Below, piece by piece: positions 22,080 through 31,824 of a DNA stretch of 64,000 nucleotides. Under the pieces are notes generated by a model. The model saw only the letters and a program-made list of their open reading frames with translations. It ran no database searches and had not been told where the DNA came from. The stretch is taken from contig NC_066581.1 in assembly GCF_024323335.1 (NCBI RefSeq), forward strand, positions 228,982,539 through 229,046,538, written 5' to 3'. Origin of the DNA: Lathyrus oleraceus. Taxonomy: Eukaryota > Streptophyta > Magnoliopsida > Fabales > Fabaceae. Made by a program: the position numbers and the translations under genes. Position 1 is the first letter of the stretch, and every line of letters starts with the position of its first letter.

Positions 22080-22645
22080 GGCAAATTTACCGACATAACC
22101 CACATTTTCGAAGAAATTCCCAAAATAACCCAGTTTTCAAAAAAATTCCCAATATACCCCACTTTTAGAGGGAGGCGCCAATTGGATTGGCGCCCCCTCT
22201 TAAAAATTACACACAGGCGCCAATTGGATTGGCTAGGGCAGGTGCCCTAGCCAATCCAATTGGCGCCTGTGTGTAATTTTTAAGAGGGGGCGCCAATCCA
22301 ATTGGCGCCTCCCTTAAAAAAGCCTCAAATGAAAAAACTTCCAACATGAAAGTTATAGATCTTTTCAAGACAATGAATTTAGATATAAATTTTGCAACAT
22401 TTGGAATTTTTTTGAGAAAGTTATGGGCAGTTGAAGTTGGACTTCTGAGTTTTTCAACTGTTATCTGACCGATAATGTTTTGTATTATTGCATGTGTTTA
22501 TTTTAGGAATATGAATTTTTGTCCAACATAACATTTGAACTAGACATCTTAAATTTTCCAATGCACTTGGTCCCACCTCAAAATAATAAAAAATGAGTGA
22601 GTTAGGTCCCTGCGAACTTGACCCAAAATTAGGGTTTTTGTCAAA
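22080..22645. repeat. Left TIR of MULE-2
   Basis: Matches the reverse complement of 29817-30380 with few differences: the AACCCACATTTTCGAAG block, the GGCGCC palindrome cluster, then a GCCTCAAATGAAAAAAC...TTTTGTCAAAA segment. It includes the 144-nt palindrome at 22170-22313. The long inverted partner fits the long-TIR class of MULEs. Confidence 0.93.
22170..22313. repeat. Perfect 144-nt palindrome (71-bp arms, 2-nt centre) in the left TIR
   Basis: The left arm, beginning GGGAGGCGCCAATTGG and ending GGCTAGGGCA, is followed by GG and the exact reverse complement of the whole arm. Each arm holds GGCGCCAATTGG modules. The right TIR carries the corresponding block near 30149-30292 with several mismatches in one arm. 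Confidence 0.93.
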
Positions 22646-23090
22646 ACAAGTGTATGTGAATTTTGCCAAAAGGGACCAACTTCAAGCCCTTTATTTTGAA
22701 TGATAAAAGCCTCAAATGACAAAACCTTCAACATAAAAGTTGTAGATCTTTTCAAGATAATGAATTTGGACTAAAGTTTTGCATCATTTGCAAATTTTAT
22801 GAGTTAGGTATGGGCACCTGAAGTTGGACTCTTTGACATTTTATCTGTTATCTGACCTATAATGTTTTGTATTATTGCATGTGTTTGTGTTAGAGTTATG
22901 AATTTTTGTCCAACATAAGAAGTGAAGTAGACACCTTAAAGTTTCCAATGCACTTGGTCCCACCTCAATATAATTAAAAATGAGTGAGGTAGGTCCTTGC
23001 GAACTTGACCCAAAATTAGGGTTTCTGTCAAAATATGTGTATGTGAATTTTGCCAAAAGGGACCAAATTCAAGCCCTTCAACATAACAAT
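22320..23090. repeat. Tandem duplication of about 390 nt next to the left TIR
   Basis: The segment starting AAGCCTCAAATGA(A) at about 22320 recurs at about 22707 with roughly 85-90% likeness, including TTGTATTATTGCATGTGTTT and CACTTGGTCCCACCTCA. A third, shorter piece follows to about 23170. The first copy is part of the TIR; the second extends it inward on the left side only. This is the 3' flank of the PMD gene. Confidence 0.85.
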
Positions 23091-23252
23091 AACAAGTCCT
23101 TGAATTAGGGTTTCTGACCTATAAATTTTTGTATTATGATATGTGTTTATTTTAGAATTATGAAAGAAACCTAATGTTTGGAGTTTACACAAAGATAAAT
23201 TTGACATAATACGAATTGATATTAATAAAATTTGGATTTTACACAAAGAATC

Positions 23253-25456
23253 CTAATGGTGATGACCGGGATCACCTAACCGACCTCCGGTCCCACATCC
23301 CCTAGCTACCCTAACCCTTGGCCCTAACCCACGTTGACGATTCTGCACCGGTGTTTGTTCATCTGATGGTCCAGGAGCGTCATTACCTCCTACAGGAGAA
23401 GATCCGTTGAGGTATTCAGCCAACTCAGCATAGTCTTCAGTATTCAATGATGGTGTACCGGCGTAGCTGAGCTCATGACCCATGCCAGAGAAGTTGGGGT
23501 GTGGTTGACTCATGGATGGGCGACCGGGACGGTTGAAGGGGGACATGGGTGACAATGATGGGTCTAGGAAAGGTTGGAAAGGTTGTTGGGGTGTTTGGAA
23601 GAGATATGGTTGTGGGATGTTTTGGTATTGTGATGTTTGGGGTTCTTGGCTACGGTAGGTGATGGGGTGGTTAGTGTTTTGGGTAAGGCGACTTTGGTAG
23701 GGTGATGGTGTGGGTGCGAAGCGATGTTCGGTCGAAGGTTGATGGTCCATTTGTTGGTGGTGGTATGGGGGATGTTCTTGGTTTTGGGGTTGGGTGAATG
23801 GCATGTTTTGGTTGTATGTTTGTGTGTTTGTGGAACGGAAAGTTTGTCGGATAGGTGGTTGTGAGTAACCGGGTTGAGAATGTTGTTGGGGGTTAGATGT
23901 TGATCCTTCTTGTGTGTAACTTGTCTGGCGTGGGTCGTAGAGGTACATATCATCGGCGATGAATTGAAATCCAACTGATCTATACCAAGCCATATAAGTA
24001 CGACTTGGTTTTACCTCATTTGGCATGACTGCGTCAGTTAAGACATGGTCATGACGGTGCTTCCACTTGCGACACTCTGATCTTGCGAAGGTTTGCCAAG
24101 GGTTGTAGTTCCATTGGTCGTTCACTTTACGCATATGCCATTCTCCTAGGCTAGCTGGGGGATCTGGGATATTCTGGACCATACCAAACTGCAGCTTCAC
24201 ACGGTCGGTGTTGTGCAGCTCCACTGTTGTGAACCGTATTATCGGTGTGCATGTTGTCCATACGGCTGCGTCTTCAGGGTTGATCTGATGCTCATGATCC
24301 ATATTAAGGTATGGACGCCAAATGAACTGAAATGTTAAAGACGATAGGATTTTAATGAATGTAGAAAAAGTCAACATAATATGAAGAAATAATGAAATTA
24401 TTTTGCTTACGTCTGCCGGTCGAAGGTGATCCAACAGGTTGCGATATTGAGTAATACAATGTCTCGGACATCTGCTGTAATTCATACCGCGTGCCGACCA
24501 TCTACACCAAAAAGTTAAAATAAATTAGTTATGGGTAATAAACTGTAAGGAAGGAAGTAAAGATATAGCAATTTAAACAACTTACTTTTTTGCATATGGA
24601 AAAGTGAAGGGGTTGCTATTGACCGGTGCTAGAGACGGTAGTCTTGACCATCCCCATGCTTGTAGCAAAACAGCACATCCAGAAAATGTAGAAGTATCTT
24701 TGTGGGAGTTTTTGCACAAAGAACTATAGAGATAGGCTAGACATGCGGATCCCCAACTATAACTACCTATTCTATCTATATGTCTAAGTAAAGGTAAGTA
24801 CATAATATGCATGCTAGAACCACTACCTTCGGGAAATAAAAAGGATCCTAGTAACAACATAATGTAACACCTAGTTTTGATGATTCGAGCCTCTTCGGTA
24901 GAATGCTCATCTAAATAAAAACTATTATAATATGACTTTAGGCGTGAAAGTAGTATACCTTGTCCCCTAGCATTATCATCTAACAAATCAGTGTTTAAAA
25001 GCTCCATGCAAATTGAATTTGCATAGTTGGTCTTACCATTAACAGCTTTGCCTTCAATTCGTAGTCCTAAAAGTATGTAGACGTCTTCTAACGTCACGGT
25101 ACACTCACCGGTTGGAAACCAAAATGTGTGTGTCTCTGGCCTCCATCTTTCGCATAAGGCTAGAATGAACTTGTTATCTATAGACCAAGACATAATTTTG
25201 CTAAGGTGACCAAAACCGGCGAGTTCAACATAAGGTTGAATCATCGGGTCCATTGGGACAAATTCGTGGACTCGAGTTCGAAACCTTGAGACCTCCTATA
25301 ATAGAAATAATGTAACACTTGACTAAGTCGGTATTTAAAAATAAAATGGGGTTGGTGGAGATGAAACATAAAAAAGAAGTATAAGAAAAAACTTACGTAT
25401 GTCGCGATGTTTGCAACTGTTCCTCTGTGTGCTTCGCCCATTGTGAGTAAAGACAT
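23253..25456 (-). CDS. Plant mobile domain (PMD, MAIN/MAIL1-like) protein, four exons
   Basis: Model on the minus strand: exons 25397-25456, 24586-25295, 24411-24501 and 23253-24326, with introns of 101, 84 and 84 nt, all GT-AG and all phase-consistent, giving about 644 residues. PMD signature (residues about 20-330): a conserved HEFVPMDPMI start, a W-FPTGECTVTLEDV-LLGL block, then YSWGSACLAYLY and RPADFIWRPY segments. The last exon ends in a Pro/Gln/His-rich tail and a Gly/Arg-rich C-terminus. PMD proteins of Arabidopsis act in transposon silencing and genome stability; mobile copies are known in plant transposons. Intron 3 (84 nt) has no stop and is a multiple of three, so retention would add 28 residues. 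Transcribed divergently from the transposase. Confidence 0.85.
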
Positions 25457-25584
25457 ATTGTTGGGGAGTTGGTGTAGATGAAAATGGAAGATTTTGTTGA
25501 AGATGAAATTGTAAAAGAAGTAGTGAGAAATGTAGATGAAGTAGTGAGAATGTTGGTGTGGAAGAATTGTTGAAGGAGTGGATC

Positions 25585-25592
25585 AATTTATA
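25585..25592 (-). promoter_or_regulatory. TATA box of the PMD gene
   Basis: TATAAATT on the minus strand, about 130 nt before the ATG at 25456. The spacer is a repeated leader of GAAAATGGAAG/GTAGTGAGAA-like units. Confidence 0.55.
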
Positions 25593-25673
25593 GGCAAATG
25601 GAGGAGTGCATGAAAAATTGTGTTTGTATGGTGTCTCCACCTCATTTGGCGACCATGTGCAATATTAAAGTGG

Positions 25674-25790
25674 GGGCGCCATTCAAATTGGCGACACCCT
25701 AGGGCACATTCGAGGACTGACTCCATGGGGGCGCCATTCAAATTGGCGACCATGTACAAGCCTTAAAGGTAGGCGCCAAACCAATTGGCG
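25674..25790. repeat. GGCGCCA-type inverted motifs in the PMD promoter
   Basis: Three motifs, near 25675, 25731 and 25770, have the form GGCGCCA(N)TTGGCG. They are short relatives of the TIR palindromes, and lie just upstream of the PMD TATA box. Similar motifs occur at 29605-29710, upstream of the third gene. Confidence 0.75.
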
Positions 25791-25869
25791 CCACCTTCTG
25801 CATGTCTGACAAGTGGCATTGTTGTCTCCTGCATGCTGAACAAATGACTTATGGATGGCTTGCATGATT

Positions 25870-26410
25870 GACACATCATCTCTGACCATCTTAGGTGTCC
25901 GACACGTGTCTGTCTTGTCTCCTGCATGCTGATGACTAGCTTCTTGATGGCTTGCATGATTGACACATCATCTCTGACCATCTTAGGTGTCCGACACGTG
26001 TCTGTCTTGTCTCCTGCATGTTGATGACTAGCTTCTTGATACCTTGCCTGGTTGACACATCATCTCTGACCATCTTAGGTGTCCGACACGTGTCTGTCTT
26101 GTCTCCTGCATGCTGATGACTAGCTTCTTGATACCTTGCCTGGTTGACACATCAACTCACACTGTCTTGCAGGATTGACACGTCATCTCTGACACGTGGC
26201 TCTCTAGTATCCTGCATGCTGAATACTCACTTCTGTCTTGCATGACAGACACATCAACTCTTGACTAGCAAGCATGCTTGACACATCAACTCACACTGTC
26301 TTGCATGACAGACACATCAAGTCTTGACTAGCTAGCATGCTTGACACATCAACTCACACTGTCTTGCATGACAGACACCTCATCTCAGAAATTACTTGCA
26401 TGCTTGACAA
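25870..26410 (+). repeat. Tandem repeats between PMD and transposase genes (92-nt units, then about 60-nt units)
   Basis: Units beginning GACACATCATCTCTGACC recur at 25870, 25962 and 26054, with a partial copy at 26146, a period of exactly 92. Each carries GTCCGACACGTGTCTG, which centres on the G-box CACGTG. From about 26220 to 26400 a related shorter unit (GACACATCAACTCACACTG and CTTGCATGACAGACAC) repeats three times. Open frames in this block (25683-25981, minus) follow the period and are not genes. Confidence 0.9.
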
Positions 26411-26449
26411 GGTATCTCAGACTAGCTTCAATGTGAGACACTGATACCA

Positions 26450-26459
26450 TCTATTTAAG
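26450..26459 (+). promoter_or_regulatory. Possible TATA element of the MULE-2 transposase
   Basis: CTATTTAAGT lies about 170 nt before the ATG at 26628, in the same relation to the upstream repeats as the clear TATA box of MULE-1. The leader between holds repeated CTTTTCATCT/CACTCACATTCATC units. The match to the consensus is weak. Confidence 0.4.
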
Positions 26460-26627
26460 TGTCTTACTATCACATTCATCTGCACTTGCAAAATACTTTT
26501 CATCTCCAAAATACTTTTCATCTTCACTCACATTCATCTTCACTCACATTAATACTTATCATCTGCAAAATACTTTTCATCTTCACTCACATTCATCTGC
26601 ACTTGCAAAATAGTTTTCATCTCCAAA

Positions 26628-29066
26628 ATGTCATCTTCATCATTATACAGTATCAACGTTCACTGCAACGGTGAAACTTTTGAGTCTGAGCTTCATGGTT
26701 TTTGTTTTAGAAACACTGATACCATTAGAGTCACGATGAAGAGAAATGCAACCTTTTTGCATTTCAAAAAAAGAATACAATCCTTTATAGCATTAGGTAT
26801 TGTGTCAAAGATGACATATCAGAATCCTATATTTTTTGAGAATGGTCAATGCAAGTTTTTCCCCCTAAAGATACGAGACGATGAAGATGTTGAAAGCATG
26901 TTTCTTAGTCATGAACATTCAGGCATGGATTGTATCGAGTTGTACATTACTCTACAACCATGTATACCGTCTCAACAGTCTCAACTAACAGATCAGGATC
27001 CAGCTGGTGGAGATGCTGCAGATGATGCACAATGGTCAGATGAACTCAACCCAGAAGCAGAAGTAGAGGTCAATGTTGTTGATGAAGAAGAAGAGGAGAC
27101 TGAGATACAGGTTGATCACATCCTGAATAACGACGATGAAGATGAGGCTCAACAACCACCAATACCTCCTACTCATGCCTATATTCCTCCTCAACATATG
27201 ACAAATATGGATCTTCACGACGATGAAATGTCCGACAGTGTCTTCTATAATCCGTATCCGAGACCAGTAGGCGAATTAAAGGTTGGAGACATGTTTCGTA
27301 CCAAAGAGGAATGTGTCTTGGCAATCAAAAAATACCACATGAACAACTTTGCTGACTTTACGGTGAAACGCACTGATTCTAGAAGGTATGTTATCGAATG
27401 TCGTAACATGCTTTGTAAGTTTCGTTTGGCTGCATCTTACAAGAAGAAAAATGACTCTTGGGAGATCGCTTCAATAGACCCACCACACAGTTGCGTCGCA
27501 ACAACCGTTCAACAAGATCACCGTAAACTGAGCACAACTTTGATATGTCGAGACATTCTGCCATTGGTAAATAAAGACCCATCTGTGAAGGTGAGTATAA
27601 TTATATCCCATATCCGAACAACATATAATTATACTCCATCTTACAAGAAAGCATGGATTGCGAGGACAAAGGCTGTTGAGCAGGTTTTCGGCAACTGGGA
27701 GGACTCATTCAAGGAATTACCACGGTTTTTATGGGCACTAAAAACTTATGTCCCAGGAACTGTGGCAATTCTGGAGACAGTGCCAGCAATGATGCCAGAC
27801 GGAACCTGTGCTACAGGTAATAGAATATTTCACCGTCTCTTTTGGGCATTTGACCCGTGCATCAAAGGTTTCGCTTTCTGCAAACCTCTCCTGCAAATTG
27901 ATGGCACTTGGTTATACGGAAAATACAAGGGTACGTTGCTCATGGCAGTTGCACAAGACGGTAACAACAATGTATTTCCCATTGCCTTTGCTCTTGTTAA
28001 AGGTGAAACGGCTGCTGGATGGGGTTTCTTTCTTCGACATCTCAGAATGCATGTCGCTCCACAAGCCAATCTATGTCTGATTTCTGATAGACATGCTGCC
28101 ATCGAAAGTGCCTACAACAACCATGACAACGGATGGCATGATCCTCCTTCTACACATGTCTACTGTATCAGACACATTGCACAAAACTTCATGCGTGCTA
28201 TAAAAGATAAGAATCTTCGCAAGAAGGTGGTGAATGCTGGGTATGCTTTAACTCAACCGTCTTTTCAATATTATCGTGATGAGTTTCGACTGTCTAATGA
28301 AGACGCGGGGAGATGGATAAATAACATCCCAGTAGAGCAGTGGACAAGAGCATTTGACGGTGGTTGTCGATGGGGCCACATGACAACAAACATTGTGGAA
28401 TGCATGAACGGGGTTTTCAAAGGAATTCGAAACCTGCCCATAACCGCCTTGGTAAGATCAACCTATTATAGGTTGGCTTCTATGTTCGCAAGCAGAGGTG
28501 AAAGATGGAGTGCAGTGTTAATGTCCGGACAAGTATTCAGTGAATGTTGCATGAAGGTCATGAAAGAGGAGAGCATCAAAGCTACGACACACGCTGTAAC
28601 AGTGTTTGACCGTCATAGACAAAATTTCAGCGTCCAAGAAACAATGGGCAACAGCGAGGGGAGACCAAATTTAGCCTACGCGGTTAAACTACACAGGAGT
28701 TGGTGCGATTGTGGAAAATTTCAGGCCTTCCGCATACCTTGCTCCCATGTCATTGCAGCATGCGCTTATACTCGTCAAGACGCTTACACCCATTTATCTG
28801 ATGTGTACAAGGCCAACACCATCATGAATGTATATAGTAAAAGCTTTTCAGTACTACCAATGGAGGATTACTGGCCTCCATATGAAGGAGATATTGTTTG
28901 GCACAATGAAGAGATGCGTAGAAAGAAGAAAGGAAGGCCAAACAGCACACGTATAAGAACAGAGATGGATTCCACAGATAAAATGATAAGATTATGTAGT
29001 ATCTGTCGTCAACCAGGACACAACAAAAACAACTGTCCCAATCAAGGAGCATCATCTAGATCTTAA
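26628..29066 (+). CDS. MURA-type MULE transposase, intact, 812 residues
   Basis: Single open frame with stop TAA. Domains: N-terminal PB1-like/ubiquitin-like fold (about 1-110); acidic linker (about 120-175); MuDR DNA-binding domain (about 215-300, VGDMFRTKEECVLAIKKYH and paired Cys); MULE transposase core with first catalytic Asp at 425 (IDGTWLYGK), second at 487 (ISDRHAA) and a candidate Glu near 591 (NIVECMNGVFKG); SWIM zinc finger about 691-712 (WCDCGKF...CSH); and a C2HC zinc knuckle at 790-804 (CSICRQPGHNKNNC). The enzyme would bind the TIRs and move the element by cut and paste with 9-bp duplications, which are present. All visible catalytic and zinc residues are intact, so it may be functional. 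It is about 55-60% alike to the MULE-1 copy by eye. Confidence 0.95.
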   Translation: MSSSSLYSINVHCNGETFESELHGFCFRNTDTIRVTMKRNATFLHFKKRIQSFIALGIVSKMTYQNPIFFENGQCKFFPLKIRDDEDVESMFLSHEHSGMDCIELYITLQPCIPSQQSQLTDQDPAGGDAADDAQWSDELNPEAEVEVNVVDEEEEETEIQVDHILNNDDEDEAQQPPIPPTHAYIPPQHMTNMDLHDDEMSDSVFYNPYPRPVGELKVGDMFRTKEECVLAIKKYHMNNFADFTVKRTDSRRYVIECRNMLCKFRLAASYKKKNDSWEIASIDPPHSCVATTVQQDHRKLSTTLICRDILPLVNKDPSVKVSIIISHIRTTYNYTPSYKKAWIARTKAVEQVFGNWEDSFKELPRFLWALKTYVPGTVAILETVPAMMPDGTCATGNRIFHRLFWAFDPCIKGFAFCKPLLQIDGTWLYGKYKGTLLMAVAQDGNNNVFPIAFALVKGETAAGWGFFLRHLRMHVAPQANLCLISDRHAAIESAYNNHDNGWHDPPSTHVYCIRHIAQNFMRAIKDKNLRKKVVNAGYALTQPSFQYYRDEFRLSNEDAGRWINNIPVEQWTRAFDGGCRWGHMTTNIVECMNGVFKGIRNLPITALVRSTYYRLASMFASRGERWSAVLMSGQVFSECCMKVMKEESIKATTHAVTVFDRHRQNFSVQETMGNSEGRPNLAYAVKLHRSWCDCGKFQAFRIPCSHVIAACAYTRQDAYTHLSDVYKANTIMNVYSKSFSVLPMEDYWPPYEGDIVWHNEEMRRKKKGRPNSTRIRTEMDSTDKMIRLCSICRQPGHNKNNCPNQGASSRS

Positions 29067-29150
29067 GCTTATTGTAACATGATATCTAGATCTTAACCTA
29101 TTTGTAACATTGTATCTAGATCTTATGCTTTCTATAACATTGTATTTCTG
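29054..29150 (+). repeat. Three 30-nt repeats at the end of the transposase gene
   Basis: ATCTAGATCTTA(A) followed by TTGTAACAT(T)G(T)AT repeats three times; the first copy overlaps the last codons and the stop. It lies between the two convergent genes and may form their 3' ends. Confidence 0.85.
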
Positions 29151-29240
29151 TAACAATCAATCATTATATATCATTAAGTTCTTGTTACAACGAGTTTCAT
29201 AACCAACATCAGTACAAAACATCTGAAAACATAAATAATT

Positions 29241-29510
29241 CTAACTGATTACAACAATCAAATTAATATCGTCTCGACCGAACATCATTTCCCTAGCATC
29301 CTTATCAGTCTTCATTCGCACCCAACCAAAGATACTGTCAAGTCTCTCAATACTTCTGATTTTTTCCCCTTCTGGTATTTTCCCGTCTAACCATCGAACC
29401 AGCTCCCTCTTCAGTTGATCTAACGTGGTGATGTTCCAAAACAGCATCAGCAATTGAGGTTTGTCTCTCGCATAAATCACCTTACCGTATCGGCGACGAA
29501 CACCAAACAT
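29241..29510 (-). CDS. MULE-associated small protein (about 89 residues), MULE-2 copy
   Basis: The start is taken at the ATG near 29510 that begins MFGVRRRYGK; the frame is open further, to about 29543, but without another ATG. A TATAAATA box about 55 nt upstream supports it. The core FWNI-TTLDQLKREL, WLDG, GEKIRSIERL, W-VRM-TD and DDIN-VVIS aligns with the MULE-1 protein at 20691-21044. The gap to the convergent transposase stop is 174 nt. There is no signal peptide, membrane segment or zinc motif. Conservation between two diverged elements argues for selection. Function unknown; it could assist transposition, as proposed for MURB in maize, by position only. Confidence 0.62.
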   Translation of the reverse strand: MFGVRRRYGKVIYARDKPQLLMLFWNITTLDQLKRELVRWLDGKIPEGEKIRSIERLDSIFGWVRMKTDKDAREMMFGRDDINLIVVIS

Positions 29511-29561
29511 GATAGCCAAATGATTATATGAATTGTGGAACAATAGGTCACACTACGCATC

Positions 29562-29569
29562 TATTTATA
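29562..29569 (-). promoter_or_regulatory. TATA box of the MULE-2 small gene
   Basis: TATAAATA on the minus strand, about 55 nt before the ATG near 29510, parallel to the box in MULE-1. The GGCGCC palindrome cluster at 29605-29710 lies directly upstream. Confidence 0.6.
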
Positions 29570-29816
29570 AGACAAAAAGGCATTTTATGAGGGACTCGGC
29601 AATTGAGTTGGCGCCTCCTTTTAAAACATACACATAGGCGCCAATTGGATTGGCTAGGGCACCTACGCTAGGCTAGGGCACCTGCCCTAGCCAATCCAAT
29701 TGGCGCCTCCATTCAACTTTTAACAACAGCCGCCATATGAACAACTTTCATGTTCATCAAAAATCCATTTGAAACTTGGAAGCTCATCATTAATTTCAAA
29801 ACATTATAGGTCATTT

Positions 29817-30380
29817 TGACAGAAACCCTAATTTTGGGTCAAGTACGCAGGGACCTAACTCAATCATTTTTAATTATTTTGAGGTGGGACCAAGTGCATT
29901 GGAAAATTTAAGATGTCTAGTTCAAATGTTATGTTGGACAAAAATTCATATTCCTAAAAGAAACACATGCAATAATACAAAACATTATCGGTCTGATAAT
30001 AGTTGAAAAACTCAGAAGTCCAACTTCAACTGCCCATAACTTTCTCAAAAAAAATCCAAATATTGCAAAATTTATATCCAAATTCATTGTCTTGAAAAGA
30101 TCTACAACTTTCATGTTGGAAGTTTTTTCATTTGAGGCTTTTTTAAGGGAGGCGCCAATTGGATTGGCGCCCCCTCTTAAAAATTACACACAGGCGCCAA
30201 TTGGATTGGCTAGGGCAGGTGCCCTAGCCAATCCAATTGGCGCCTCCTTGCAATTTTTAAGAGGGGGCGTCAATCCAATTGGCGCCTCCCTCTAAAAGTG
30301 GGGTATATTGGGAATTCTTTTGAAAACTGGGTTATTTTGGAAATTTCTTCGAAAATGTGGGTTAATTAGGTAAAAAATCC
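29817..30380. repeat. Right TIR of MULE-2
   Basis: Inverse partner of 22080-22645. The inner part (29817-30145) matches the CACTTGGTCCCACCTC...GCCTCAAATG segment; the outer part carries the GGCGCC palindromes and the GTGGGGTATATTGGGAATTC...TTCGAAAATGTGGGTT end. One half of the palindrome cluster differs from the left TIR (CTCCTTGCAA in place of CTGTGTGTAA). An additional smaller palindrome set lies inward at 29605-29710. Confidence 0.92.
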
Positions 30381-30389
30381 TTATAATGG
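30381..30389. other. Right 9-bp target-site duplication of MULE-2
   Basis: TTATAATGG, identical to the left copy at 22071-22079. Confidence 0.9.
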
Positions 30390-31800
30390 CGACAATATTT
30401 AATTAAAAATTGTACAAACCAACATTACTTTAAATGACTTCCTTTTTAAAAATTGTAAACCATGTTCCTTTAAAATTGTACACTATATACTCCTTTTTAA
30501 ACATCGTAAAACCTTTAAAACTGTCTCTTTTTTAATGCTGAAGATATTTAGAATTTTTTTAATATTTCTTTACTGATGTTCATTAATACAGTGTATAATT
30601 TCTATTTATGAATTTTATGTAGTTATTTTTTGGTGCAGTTAAATTTGAATTGGGTCCGTATGTTTTAGGCAAAATTAATTTAAACTTTAAATTTATTAAT
30701 AAATTATTACGAAAATAATATAAGATTGAAAAGTTGGATGATAAATAGATATATCAATCAAATTCAATGGTATCATGATGTTCAATTTATAATATTCTAA
30801 TTTTTATTTAGTAAGTACAAAGTATACATAAAAATATTAAATTAAAGCAATTGATTTCTGATAAAAATATTTATTTCGTATGTAATATTAAATTTTAACG
30901 TATTTATAATGATTTATTTGTAAAAAATATTGCAAAAATAATAAAGTGGAGAAAACAAAATTAATAAATAATAATTGATTTTTTTTTTTAAATTGATATG
31001 GCAAAATACAAATATGACACATTCAAATTCACTATAAAATTTAGGATGCACTCTATCATCTCTCACAACATGGTAATTGTTTCTTCCTCTATTGCTACCG
31101 AATTTTGATTTAGTTTCAATTTTTCTTTTGTTTTTTTTTTCATTATTCTTTAATTGTTTTTTCCTCTATTAACTTTCAATTTAATTGCAGATGCTCTTTT
31201 AGTCTCTTCATCATGCTACTTTTCTCATGTACCATTGATCATGTTTTTGTCATTTTATTTTAGTTGTTGGTGCTATCTTCTCATATGTGAGTCACCTTAT
31301 TATTCAAAAAGGTATATTATTTACTTTATTTTATAATAATAATTCCATATTTTTTAATTTTAAGTTAGAAGTTTTTATTTTATTTTACTGAGATTGAATT
31401 TATGAAGATTGGAACTTAAATTTATTTTGTTGTTATGACTCAAATTTGGAGTGATGCGTTTTTTTTTTTTAAATTAAGAATTGTACAAATTTAGAGTAAA
31501 ATGTTGACTGCGATCTTATTATTTGGTTTTATCTATGTGTTATTGTTTTATTTTAAATTGGATTTTGAATATTCTGATTTAAGAGGTTTACTAATATATA
31601 GTTGTATGAAAATATGTGTTTTATATTGACATATTCATTTTCTAATTCATTGATAACATCATTAGAGTTAAAATGTTGGTTGGGATCCTGTCATGTCGTA
31701 TCTATAAACAAACACATTAATTATATGTAGATGACACATTCATTTTTGTATTATAATTTTTTTTAAATACTACATTTAATTTTATAGATAAAATAATATA
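30390..31800. other. AT-rich intergenic DNA
   Basis: About 75-80% A+T by eye, with T runs near 30970, 31130 and 31460. No gene or clear repeat is seen. The right part may be the 5' flank or 5' UTR of the Helitron that follows, but no 5'-TC terminus could be fixed. Confidence 0.4.
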
Positions 31801-31824
31801 ACGGAAAATATTCGTAGTCAAATT

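Larger units (their letters stand above)
22080..30380. mobile_element. MULE-2: complete 8.3-kb Mutator-like element with PMD, MURA and a third gene
   Basis: Bounded by identical 9-bp duplications (TTATAATGG) and by TIRs of about 565 bp. Inside, from left to right: a spliced PMD gene on -, a bidirectional promoter region with tandem repeats, an intact MURA-type transposase on +, and a small gene on - that converges on the transposase. Unlike most gene-capturing Pack-MULEs, which carry fragments, both large genes here have open frames. The outermost bases (GGCAAATTTACC at left, GGTAAAAAATCC at right) are imperfect inverses, while identity is high further in. Confidence 0.93.

Noticed and set aside
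25683..25981. Two minus-strand frames of about 70 codons sharing a MVRDDVSIMQAI start
   Set aside because: They are the same 92-nt promoter repeat read twice.
29511..29543. Longer start for the MULE-2 small gene
   Set aside because: The extension has no ATG and begins about 20 nt after the TATA box, probably before the transcript starts.
30092..30295. 67-codon frame with NPIGASL repeats
   Set aside because: Translation of the TIR palindromes.
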